The notes beneath the pieces were generated by a model that saw only the letters and a list, made by a program, of their open reading frames with translations, did not search any database and was not told the DNA's origin. From assembly GCA_022605405.1 (NCBI GenBank), contig JABYQQ010000035.1, forward strand, positions 186,001 to 250,000: a DNA stretch of 64,000 bases, given 5' to 3'. This document shows positions 54,521 through 64,000 of this stretch, in pieces. The DNA is from Earliella scabrosa (Eukaryota > Basidiomycota > Agaricomycetes > Polyporales > Polyporaceae). Each line of letters begins with the position of its first letter. Positions within the stretch are counted from its first letter, which is position 1. The position numbers were made by a program, and so were the translations under genes.

Positions 54521-57085
54521 CTCGTCGACGAGAACGGCAACCTCGTCATCGCTGACTTTGGGCTCGCCGTCGCATTCGGTCGGACGGTGGAAGACCAGCC
54601 ATGGCGACTCGACCGCAGGTGGGCGTCACCCCGTCCAGAGGGCTCCGATGCGCTCGGCCTCGAGCTTGACACTCTGCAAGAGGCCGCGGGGACGCCATAT
54701 TACATACCGCCGGAGTTGCACGCGGGAACGAGACGTGACTACTCGTATGATGTAGACGTGTGGGCGTTCGGTATGATCGTCTACATGATGCTGCACAACG
54801 GCGATGTACGTGTTCTACACATCCTCTTCGCACTTGTCGTCACTCACGAATCGCCGCAGCTGCCCTTCTACCTGTACGAGGAAGTCGACGGTGATGCCAT
54901 CCGGCGCAGGCTCGTCCAGGAGCCTCTGGTTATCCGAGAGGACGTGGTGACCCCCGAGGCGGTCGATTTCATCCGTATGGTACGTGACTCGTATCGCTCT
55001 ACATTCTTCCGGCGGCTAATCTGGCGATGCATAGATCTTGACGAAGGACTATACCAAGCGTCCTTCGTGGGAGCAGATCAAGCAGCACCCATGGCTCAGT
55101 GAGATGTACGTTTATCCGATCCCAACCTCTGGCGGGAACTATGCCTGACTGTTCACATAGTGATTGGGACACGGTCCATGTCTCGCGTGGCGGAGCCACC
55201 TCTCCCATCGTTGGGGATCTCACCCCGGTACGTGCAGTCATCTCTTCCTCGTGCTACAAATCCTCATCACGTCTAGCAGACATTCGACGCCGCCTGCACC
55301 GAATTCGGCGACCCGTACAAGAAGGGTGAAGCCCCCCACGAATTCTTTCGCTGGACAGCTCCGACGCTCCCGGGCTTCCCTTCAAGCGAGACGGTTGCTG
55401 AAGTACCAGCCATGGCGTCTTCCCCGTCGCTCAAGTGGCTACCTTGGTCTCGGCCACATATCGGACCCCTGCAGCAGCCCCCGCTCCAAGCGTCCCCTGA
55501 GGCCGACGATTTTGTCTTCCACGATTCTCCTCTCGCAAGCTTCGAGTCGCACACGTGTCTCATTTATGGTGCGCCTGCCGACGTCATGTTCCCGTCCGTT
55601 CCTGTTGCGACCGATGTTGGCCTCACTCGCGACCATGACGACACCGAGGAAGACGAGAGGAAGCTGGTGAAGGCCATTCGCATCGGGCATTCGTCCAGCT
55701 CCACCTCCAGCTTTGGATACTACGCAGGCGACAACGCATACACATCCCGTCCGTGGTTCGCCGCAGCACCCGATCTGGGCGCTATTCGCTGTCCCACCGT
55801 GACCGCGAGTCCTTCGCACCCATTCCCGCCTCAAGGCACCCCGTCCGAGCACTCTAGTCGTCCATCCTCCCAAGAGGTGCAAGACGACAAAGACGAAGAT
55901 ATGGAGAACCTAGTCGCCTTCGTCCGCATGCAACGCTCCTACAGCTCGAGCTCGAGCTTCGGCTGCTACGTGGACCCGCCAACTCCGGCGACACCTGCAA
56001 GTTGGAACACGCATACGAGAAGAACCAGTCTGAGGGGAGCCGGTCTTGATGCAGGCCCGCGCGTTCGCACACCGTTGTGTTGCGCCACGCGGACTCCCTG
56101 CTCTACCGGCTCAGGAGAGCAGTTCGCTCAGTCCGCCCACACCTCCATTGTGTCGGTTGACTGCGGCGAGCCCAGCTCTTCATCTACCTCATCACATAGG
56201 CGCGCGGATCTGATTCCGCGGTGCGCCTGTGTGGACTATTCTTCTCAACGCGACTGTTCGATCTCAACTGCCAATGGGTCCTCCTCCGCATCCTCCGCGG
56301 GCTCAGCTTCGTTTTCGTCTACGACCCACACTTCTGTGACGACCTCTTCATCTGACCCCGACCATCTCGTTGACGACGCAATGGTCGGAGCACGCTCGGT
56401 CGCCTCACCCGGGACGCCTACCACTGGATGGTTCGCACGGTTCAAACTGCGGTGGTCACGCAGGACAAAGCCTCATAGTTAGTATGGCCCTTCCATTGCT
56501 GTGGATCGCTCTCTTCGTTCGCTCTTCTCGCTCTCGCTGTCTGGCTTGCTGTCCATCTTCGTCGTCGACCCATCGCTCTCGTCCGACTCCCCTCCATCCC
56601 CCTTTCTCGCATTCCATCATCTCTCATAGGCTTTCTGTCGCTATGCTATCTTGTCGCTCTCGTCTTGCTCTCGTTTTGCTCTCGAATTGCTCTCGAATTG
56701 CTCTGTCTTTGCTGTCGTAGTCTCTCCGTCGGCGCCTCTCTCATCCCCATCACATACCCTTCCCCCACCGCGTCCAGTCCCCGACCCGTTCCCCGTTCCT
56801 GCCATCATCTGCTCTCCCTCTTAAGTGCAAAATTTACATATAACGGCTTCTCTATGTGTGTGGTCTACATGTAGTCTTGGTAGTCATGTGCGGTCCGACA
56901 CCAGAAAATCGGATACCTTGGTATCCACATGTTCCGGTCTGAGTCGTCTGTGCTGCGAATCAAGCGCTCACTCGAAACTGATCCGCCTCATACCTTGGAT
57001 CTATGGGGGATTTGAATTAGTTGCATGCCAATGTTATTATGAGCTCGCGACGTCTTCCAGCTCGATCTCCCAGTATCACAGACCA
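53370..57085 (+). repeat. Inverted segmental duplication, arm B (partner 12150-15945)
   Basis: Matches the reverse complement of arm A from about 170 bp upstream of the kinase start to the last exon of the membrane-protein gene, whose reverse complement lies at about 57035-57075 (GAGCTCGCGACGTCTTCCAG). The stretch TCTACATGTAGTCTTGGTAG at 56863-56882 is shared exactly. Between about 56945 and 57030 the two arms have diverged strongly. Confidence 0.85.
53555..56482 (+). CDS. Serine/threonine protein kinase, copy B (full length)
   Basis: Exons 53555-53722, 53812-54264, 54314-54403, 54455-54805, 54860-54979, 55035-55105, 55161-55227 and 55280-56482; 840 residues. N-terminal 56-residue exon MPFKKLFALVNRPACKIQV..., then a linker and the kinase domain: glycine loop GNGAFG at 137-142, ALK lysine 159, HRD 251-253, DFG 271-273, [15 protein letters not shown], and a C-lobe ending IKQHPWLSE. 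The order of motifs and the [12 protein letters not shown] ending fit AGC/CAMK-type fungal kinases. The 400-residue tail is Ser/Thr-rich with two related modules (SFGYYAGD and SFGCYVDP). All splice sites are canonical, unlike copy A, so this is probably the ancestral structure. Substrate and pathway unknown. Confidence 0.85.
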
Positions 57086-58999
57086 TGATGATCGGTGGTC
57101 GCGAACCACGATACTTGCCTAAAAGGGCACGACACCGCCACCAACGTTGCCCCCGTCATCGGGCGCCTATGCCCACAGTCACGGTCCTCTTCCCGTCGAG
57201 TTGGAATCTCTGAAAACGATCGCGAAAGCTCGAAGTATCCCGGTCAGTGTATCTTACGCAGTGCCAAAGACTCTGTTAACCCAGTGTTCATGTCGGGTCC
57301 TGATGCAAATTCCAGGGATACTGCCAGGTCACCAGCAGTGACACTGGCATTTCCTGTGCCGACTCAACCCCGTCCTTCAAAGAACGACGGCGATGACTCG
57401 CACGGCATTGTAGCCGTGTCGTCCTATGTCATGCATTGTGAGACTGTTTCATACCTCAGAGGACGCGTTGTAAGTAGAGTCGGTGAAACCTCGGTTGCGA
57501 ACCGTACCCACAGCACGCACGAACAGTGCTTGGCTGTGCCAATTGGGATGTATTTGCACAACGAACTTAGAATTCTCCCATATCGAAGCTTTTCACTCAG
57601 TCACAATTCGCTGTGGTGCTGGTAACTTGCAGCACAGGTTGTACGGGGGTCCTTGCATGACACCCTGTGTGCCGCACGATGCTGCAACAAGGTGAGAGGT
57701 GCCCTTGATATCGCTCATATACATATTGACTCAGAAGATGTGTGCAGCGTGTGTGCGGGCCCGTGGACCGCTCTCGCCTCCATATTCGGCACCGACGAAC
57801 GCTGCAAGCCCACACGCACGCAGGAATAGCCGCGGCTTGCTCACAGACAATAGACTAGTTGGCACGCCGCTTCTCTTCTGTCTTCCGGATCGATGGACCT
57901 GGTGCCTGCCCATTCCCAATACGGAGGATCTCCGCCACGGCCTCTTAGTGCTCTCCACATCCCCGTAGTAGCCGCACCGTACGAGGCCACAGCAACGCGC
58001 GAAGGGCAGGAGGTTGGGACACGCACAGTACTGCACCCGTCACCACCGCTGTGCGTTGTTCACACCACTCCCACCCTCCAGCCTCCCGTGCGCATGCGCC
58101 TGACCCCACCCTGACCTCCACCACGCCGGTGGACCAAGGATGTGTCGGCTACCACACCGTGTACTCCCTAGGATACCGGTTTGCCCATGTCCTGAAACAC
58201 CGACATCCCGTCGTCATCTGTTGCGCATGGGTGCGTAAATGATATCGCGCTGATAGAGTTATAGAACACACCGTGCGAGAGCATCCGCCGGCCCGGCTCC
58301 CTGTCGTTCCCGCGCAGCGCGGTTCGACGCTTTTGCCGTTGTATCGCTACCGACTCCATGGCCATGGACCCTTCCCAGCCGAGCGGAGGCTGAGCCTGTC
58401 CGCTCGCATACGACGTGTTCGTGAATTCGTCAGGCTGCGTTCGTTTAGAGCCTTCGGAGGCTGCCCTTCTCCCGCCGCTCATGACGCGGAGGACCGCGGA
58501 GTTATCAGATAAATGCTAGTTAGCCGTCTGAGTGGCGACGTCGACGGCCTCGAGCTCGCCAGTTTGGACGCTCGCTTGGCTGCACGCGGATGGTGCCGTG
58601 GCTTCGTGGTGCACACAGTCAGCTCACCTCCAGCCCAGCGCCGCTGCATGCGGTAGACGCTGGAGAGGTGCACTGCGGTGGCGTACCATGGCGTGGAACT
58701 GTGGATCTGGTGTTGTCTTCGACAGCAAGAGTGACTGCGATGGTTGGTCCATACTGACGATGTACCATGTTCCCCGACTTCCTGCTTTCAGGTGCCAAAC
58801 TTGACTTGAGTGGATTAAACCTTGCCCTCAGGCGTAAAATCCTAGCTAACAGCTCTTAGAACAGAGACAGCAGAGACAATTGCAGAATGATGCTCAACAG
58901 TGCGAACAAGGAGCCTCGGAGACCTCACTGAGTGCTCGGCGCTCTCGTCCAAAGAGATTATGTAATCCCGACCGGCCCGCTCCCGGGTCTACCACCGGG
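57086..58999. other. Gene-poor interval
   Basis: No gene recognised. A 176-codon plus frame at 57095-57625 has no recognisable feature. Repeated short open frames at 57.7-58.7 kb overlap on both strands, as expected of GC-rich non-coding DNA. Confidence 0.45.
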
Positions 59000-59005
59000 G
59001 TGACG

Positions 59006-59756
59006 CAGGACCCCCGAATATCCCCTTAGAGCTTATATGCCATGGAGGGTCATTTTCGGTTATTTTTGGAGGCCATTTTGGGGGCCGTTTTCGGTTTTTT
59101 GCATGTAAGCTCGCCAAAAATCGCTCATTTTCGGTGGTTTCTGGCATATAACGTCCACTACACGCTCAGGTGAGCCATGGGTCGGTTACGATATCTGGAA
59201 ATTTTGGGTCGTCAGATAACTTCCGACCGGCGCTTCCATACTGGAGCGTTGTGCCCCAGACATCGAACAGATATCGAGCAAACCGATATTGGAGCGAGGT
59301 CTAAGCGCCGGCTGCAAAATATCTGTTCGATACCCAGCGCCGCCCCAGCAGATAACTTCCGACCAAATACCCAGGGCGCCCGGTGCACACCTGGGCGTGT
59401 AGCGCCCCGGGCGCTTATTGTGTATGAAATGGTCGATTTTGAGAGTAGTGAAGTATACTGTTGGTTAGTTGGTGTGCCGACGTAGTGACAAACGTCAGAG
59501 TGATCCGAAGTAATAAGCAAGGTGTTCAACCACCACAGCATCAATAGTTGGACCCGGCAGAAGTCGGCACCTCAGCGGCCGCGATATTCGGTGATCCGGG
59601 GGATAACACCTAGCGGCCCGAGGGTCAATTTCGGGCCTATAACATCGGCCCTCCGGACCCCGGTTTTCGGTGATTTGCATACAACTTTCCGGGCCCTCCG
59701 GGCCCGTTTTCGGTTATCCGGGGATGTAAGCTCTAGGGGAATATTCGGGGGTCCTG
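59006..59756. mobile_element. Non-autonomous DNA transposon (MITE-like), 751 bp
   Basis: Left end CAGGACCCCCGAATATCCCC and right end, read inverted, CAGGACCCCCGAATATTCCC agree over 19 of 20 positions, and similarity continues inward (TAGAGCTTAyAT). A direct repeat GTGACG lies immediately outside each end (59000-59005 and 59757-59762). The interior has no long open frame and contains a partial inverted repeat (TCGAACAGATAT near 59264 with ATATCTGTTCGA near 59320) and AGATAACTTCCGACC twice. The superfamily is not certain; a CAGG terminus recalls hAT, but these make 8-bp duplications. Confidence 0.75.
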
Positions 59757-59762
59757 GTGACG

Positions 59763-61556
59763 CACCTCTCGTCCTCCATCTGCACCACGGTGAACATGCA
59801 ACGCGCACCACGAAGCGTAGGCGAAGCAATGCCAATGCAAGAAAGGCAGCAAGTGAGTAACTACATGAGGTCATCTTATCAGCCTACTTATTCCAAGTAT
59901 TTTCTCCAACTTGTGGCAGTCGCAGTAGGCGTCGTAGTTGCGCCGTGATGATCGCCGTATTCGCAACATGCTCCTTACCTGCGCTGTCCATTCTGATTCC
60001 CGGAAGTGCCTGGAGTCATTTCACAACCATACAGCCGCGTCTCTGTCTTCCGGTGTTTAAGCTGCGCGCTGCGCTCGTCGCAACTCCTCCGGCGCGGGAG
60101 CGTTCGCGTGCAGTCCGCCGGGTTCGAAGCAAAGCCATAGCACCCGTCACGCTCTATGAACCAGGTACGCTTGCTGCAAACGCTTATCATTCCGCCTCGG
60201 TGATAAGACCGACATCTCCCTAGACCGCAGTGTCCCCCGGGCGTGTCAGTGGCACGACTCGGAGTAAACGCTTTCACGACGCGCACATCCCCAGCGCGAA
60301 GCCTGTTCCGAGTCGCCTTCCATCCCGCGCCGGCAGCGTCCGCGCTCGGCCTTCAAGCTTCAGAGTTCCTCCGTGCATGATAGACACCGTGCCGCAGGCT
60401 GGCGAGATGCGGACTTGGATCCGAGTCCACTCGGCGATCAAGAACACCAGTTAACACTGAAGGCTGAACACTGGACGCGACCGCGAACCCCGACTCGGGA
60501 CCGCCCATCCCGGCCCAATCAGACAGACGACGCTCGGGCACTGAAGGTTGAACGCTGAATAGCGGAGGCTGCACGCTAAACGCTAGACCCCATCCGCGAC
60601 CGCAACGCAGAGGGATTGGACACCGTGTTGGCTGTCGCTCATCCCAGCCTATCCGACGTCGACCCGGGACGCGCGCAACACGGGCGGTGGCTGGTCATGC
60701 ATCATGCTCAGGTGTCATCGATATCTCACTCTCGATTCGGGCGGCCTGCGAGAATCGTCTACCAGTCAACCAGTCTCCGCTCCCATATTCGACACCGGGC
60801 GTCGTCTTCGTCGATTGGTCAACCACCCAAGCGACCACTGCGTCCGCACTGGCCCCGACCTGCGACCGCACCGCGCCCCCAAGAACCCGAGACCCACACC
60901 ACAACCCGAGACCCGAGACCCGAAATCCGAAAACCCCGACGTCTTACGAGTCCTGGGACCCCCTCACACGAGGCTGGGCGCGAACGATGCTTCAAAGCCA
61001 ATCAACGCTCAGCCGCGACAGTGGACACGCTCGCAACCCAATTTGCCCCAATGCCGTATGTCTGACATCCGTGGACGGGTGCGTGTACACGCAGAGCCTT
61101 GGCGTGGCCAAAGTGCCACTGGAGTCTGGCACACCGTCAAGAACGCGGGCGGCGGCCCGACTCGACTCGCAGTGCGTCGACGCTCGGGCGGGCAGCGAGC
61201 GAGCGCGTCCAGTACCGACTTCTCACTGCACGTGGTGGAACAGCGAATGTGCATGAAGGTGTCTGGTCTCTGGTGCGATGCGAAAGCGAATACGGGTTAC
61301 CAAACAACATCGAAAGCACTGCGACTGTGGCTGCTCTCGTTCGTATAATCATGATCTATGCGTTAGCGTTAGTGATAGTGACGCACTGTAGGTCCAACGA
61401 GCCTCCAAGGTCCCTCGCGGCGCCCCCAGAGTCTCTCCTCCCATCCACTCATCCCATCCACTCATCCCGCCCATCCCACTCATCCCATCCTTCTCCGCCA
61501 TAACGATCCCCCATCCCGCCCCTCCCCTACAACTCAGGCTCTGCAACAACCCAACC
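59763..61556. other. Gene-poor interval
   Basis: No gene recognised. Around 60885-60945 there is a short array of CCCGAGAC/CCCGAAA-like units. Overlapping frames on several strands are judged shadows. Confidence 0.45.
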
Positions 61557-63017
61557 CTAATACACCCCCGGACACAACCGCCACCGCACGCGCGCGGCCC
61601 ACTCCTCCCAAACGCCCCCAAACACGCGGTGCAGCTCCCCGTCCTCCGTCTGCACGCGCCTCAGCGTGCTCCGCCCCGCGTACACGACCTTGGCCGTCCA
61701 GAACGCGACGAACGCCCACGCCAGCGCCGCCCGCGCGCCGTCCATCCCTCCCCATCCACCTTCCACACCCGTGCACCTTCCTACCTCTCCCTCCCCTCTC
61801 ACAAAAGAGACCAGCTCACACAGCCCGGGGGCCAGCCACGCCTCGCGCACCCACGCGCCCGGCGCGAGCATCACGCAGCTCGCGCCCGCGAGCGTCGCAA
61901 AGACGCCGGTGTAGCTCGGGTGGCGGACGTGCGCGTAGGGCCCGGCGGTGACGAGCGTGTGCTTTGGGGAGATGGTGAGCTCGAAGGTGAAGAGCGCGCC
62001 GAGCGCGCGGAAGCACGCGATGCGGAGGGCGGCGCCTGCGCATGCGAGGAGGGCGCCGAGGATGAGGAGGAGGGAGGGGGTGAGGAGCGCGAGTGCGGGT
62101 GCGGGTGAGGAAAGGGAGGTTGGGGTATGTGGCGGGTGAGACGGGGCTGGGAAGGGGGAGGGTGTTGGGGAGGAGAGGGATGAGGAGAAGGAGGGTATTG
62201 ACGAGGATGATGGTGGTGGTGAGGGCGGGAGGAACGAGGATGGGAGGAGCGCGGCTGCGAGTGGGCGGGTGTAGGGCGAGGGGAGGGCGAGGTGGAGGGT
62301 GACGAGCGCGTCGGCAAGGACGACGGCCCATGTCATCATCTGCTCGCACGCACGAACAGACACAGAAGCAGAAGCAGAAGACAGCAGGGGAGAAACAAAG
62401 GTTCGTCAGCACACGCACGCATCTCTCCGAACACACAGAACCACGCATAAACATAAACTTGGGATTCAGAACTCGAAACCCAGAAATTCAGGCCCAGGTC
62501 CCCTAACAATGAGGGAAAACGAGAAAACGAGAACCCAAAACCGAACGCGGGGATCAGAGTTAGAGTTCGCGTTTCGGCGGACAAGGTTCGGAAGGGCGAG
62601 GGCACGGGCCTCAAGTCTCAGGTGGGAGCAGGAGGGCGCGCAGCATGACCCCACGGCGCGCGGTTCTAGTGGCGCGCTGGCCGTAAACGCGTGCCGCATT
62701 CGGGCAGGGGGAGAAAGAGAGGCTCGAAGCCGCAAATACGGGAAGGACGGGAACAAAGGAGGACACGACGCGCGCCCGCGCACACACGGGGAGGGACGAA
62801 CGCGGGGAGGACGGCTTACCTTGCTGCAGAAGGTGACATGGCGGATGGCGCGCTCGAAGAGCGTGCGGTTGTCTATGCACGTTTTGGGGGCTGGCGGGGG
62901 ATTGGGCGGGGAGAGGGAGCGGTGGACGGCGTAGCCGGTCGCGAGCAGAGCCGCTACTTTTGTTAAGGGCCCTAAGAGGTCTTGGGCTAGGAGAGAGTCG
63001 TCAAATGTTGCGCACAT
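61557..63017 (-). CDS. Isoprenylcysteine carboxyl methyltransferase-like protein
   Basis: Membrane enzyme family that methylates the C-terminal prenylated cysteine of CaaX proteins in the endoplasmic reticulum. Exons 63017-62820 and 62339-61557; 326 residues. Exon 1 encodes a hydrophobic N-terminus (LTKVAALLATGYAVHRSL) and RTLFERAIRHVTFCSK. Exon 2 starts MMTWAVVLADALVTLHLAL, has a Ser/Pro-rich loop, a strong membrane helix (LLLILGALLACAGAALRIAC), and the family signature HTLVTAGPYAHVRHPSYTG at residues 193-211, which binds SAM. The C-terminus has ALAWAFVAFWTAKVVYAGRS followed by RRVQTEDGELHRVFG, again typical. The intron (62340-62819) is long for this genome, 480 bp, so an extra small exon is possible. 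Basidiomycetes have several divergent members, so the substrate may not be Ras-like proteins. Confidence 0.82.
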
Positions 63018-63859
63018 AGCGGCGAGAGGGAGAAAGAGGAAGAGAGGACAGGTTGGCGTCGCCGTGGTCAAAGTCCTGGTCGGAGGGTATAGAGAGCTAG
63101 GCCTATAGCGGACGGCGTCGAGCAGGACGGGCGCGTAGGAGAGTGGCGGAGGCGAGGTGAGGGCAAGGGGTCGCGGGCAGCGAGGGCAGAGAGCGAAAGG
63201 GCCGTGCGCGGGACGGAGGGTATATAACCCAAATATGTGTCCTGGCAGTCGAGCCGGAGGGGACGCGCAGACGACCGTGGCTGCTTCTGTCGCCAAGAAG
63301 CGAGGGAATTGGGTCCGGGCTGCTGGCCGTGGGCCGTCCACGCGGCGGGCGACGCTCCTGCAGCCGCCAGCGTTCGTCCTGGCCTGAGCCTCTGGCCGGA
63401 GAAGAAGCCTCCATCCGCGGGCTATCAAACAGGCGTATATGACCCTCTTCTTCTTCATCTTCCTCCGAGGATGGCCGCACACCGCCTGCTGCCGCCCCTG
63501 CCATCCCCACTGACGGCCGGCGAGCCTGCCACGCCCGCTCTTCGCGCAGGGTGCTCCATGTGAGAGGATTGGTCGGGCGTTGATGGGGGTCGTACAGAGG
63601 CCGTCGACGGGTGTTTGTGGCAACTTGCAAGCGTTGAGTATCGGCTTGGCTTCACACGTTGATAGACTCGCCGATCTCAGATCGCCCCGCGCCACATACG
63701 CTGTCCCTCCGATCGATTCCCCGCGATCCCTCTTTCTGAGCAACCATTTCGTCTGCTGCTCGTCTCGAGGAGGACCTCTGCTCGCTGCTCGCTGGCTGCC
63801 CCTCGGCGACCCGCGACCTTCTGCCGTCCGTCCAGGGTCGCATTGTCTCCGCTCGCAGA
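63018..63859. promoter_or_regulatory. Divergent promoter region
   Basis: Separates the methyltransferase-like gene (-) from the partial gene at the right edge (+). A TATA-like GGTATATAACCC is at about 63219-63230, and a pyrimidine-rich stretch precedes the plus-strand ATG. Assignment of these elements to either gene is inference. Confidence 0.35.
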
Positions 63860-64000
63860 ATGCCGGGGGGTATGTCATCCCTCGCGAGAATCCGCCGTCG
63901 CATGGCAGGGCTTCGCTCGGCAACCGTCCAGCTGTCTTCGGCTCGCACCCTCTCCCACCGTCTCTCCTCCCTCTCTCAGAGTTCCCACCCGGCCGTGTCC
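63860..64000 (+). CDS. Partial gene, N-terminus with mitochondrial-targeting-like sequence
   Basis: Open from ATG at 63860 to the window edge (47 codons), with a second ATG at 63872. The residues (MSSLARIRRRMAGLRSATVQ, then more Arg, Ser and Leu without acidic residues) look like an amphipathic mitochondrial presequence. The mature protein lies outside the window, so the product cannot be named. The preceding 150 bp are pyrimidine-rich, as in fungal leaders. Could still be a chance open frame. Confidence 0.4.
   Translation, partial: MPGGMSSLARIRRRMAGLRSATVQLSSARTLSHRLSSLSQSSHPAVS

Noticed and set aside
57095..57625. A 176-residue plus-strand gene
   Set aside because: No recognisable feature, no splice context, and a composition like that of neighbouring random frames.
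1..63017. A prenyl-cysteine metabolism cluster (prenylcysteine oxidase at the left end, isoprenylcysteine methyltransferase-like gene at the right end)
   Set aside because: They are about 60 kb apart with unrelated genes and transposons between; proximity is not meaningful.
62466..63923. A 485-residue minus-strand protein
   Set aside because: It contains the first exon of the methyltransferase-like gene (63017-62820) in the middle; the rest is untranslated leader and intron read through in GC-rich DNA.

Overview
The window is nuclear DNA of a basidiomycete fungus, most likely a wood-decay Agaricomycete of the Polyporales type. The evidence is GC-rich genes broken by many GT-AG introns of about 45-65 bp, lineage-typical families (F-box/leucine-rich proteins, a DUF6534-like seven-helix membrane protein, serine carboxypeptidase S10, fungal O-methyltransferase) and basidiomycete-type transposons. 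Exon structures were worked out by hand from splice signals, phase and family resemblance; single exon edges may be off. I found no rRNA, tRNA or CRISPR array.

Layout. 1-12 kb: 3' part of a prenylcysteine oxidase (+), two tandem F-box genes (-), a secreted serine carboxypeptidase (+) and a membrane protein (+). 12.1-15.9 kb: one arm of an inverted segmental duplication carrying a Ser/Thr kinase (-); the second arm, with an apparently intact kinase (+), is at 53.4-57.1 kb. 16.9-25.2 kb: a third F-box gene (-), a short-chain dehydrogenase (-), an unknown 464-residue protein (-), an F-box/propeller-like gene (+) and a decayed F-box copy (+). 25.5-29.0 kb: a Tnp2-type (CACTA/EnSpm-like) DNA transposase (-) with one in-frame stop. 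29.6-30.4 kb: a coiled-coil protein (+). 30.4-33.7 kb: mostly non-coding with weak coding traces. 33.7-37.1 kb: an O-methyltransferase with a long disordered tail (+). 38.2-45.1 kb: an unknown basic/acidic protein, a C2H2 zinc-finger protein and two small unknown genes, all on the minus strand.

45,681-52,911 is a recent, apparently complete tyrosine-recombinase retrotransposon (DIRS/Ngaro-like): gag, reverse transcriptase-RNase H and tyrosine recombinase on the minus strand, bounded by split direct repeats whose two copies are identical (216/216 and 158/158 bp). Between the internal repeat pair and the outer repeat lies 1.56 kb with a 338-codon open frame that I do not recognise; this is the most interesting feature of the window.

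57.1-61.6 kb is gene-poor and contains a 751-bp non-autonomous DNA element with terminal inverted repeats and a 6-bp target duplication. 61.6-63.0 kb holds an isoprenylcysteine methyltransferase-like gene (-), and a partial gene (+) with a mitochondrial-targeting-like N-terminus runs off the right end.

The genes do not form one pathway. The window is a dynamic accessory region: F-box birth and decay, kinase duplication by inversion, and three kinds of transposable element.
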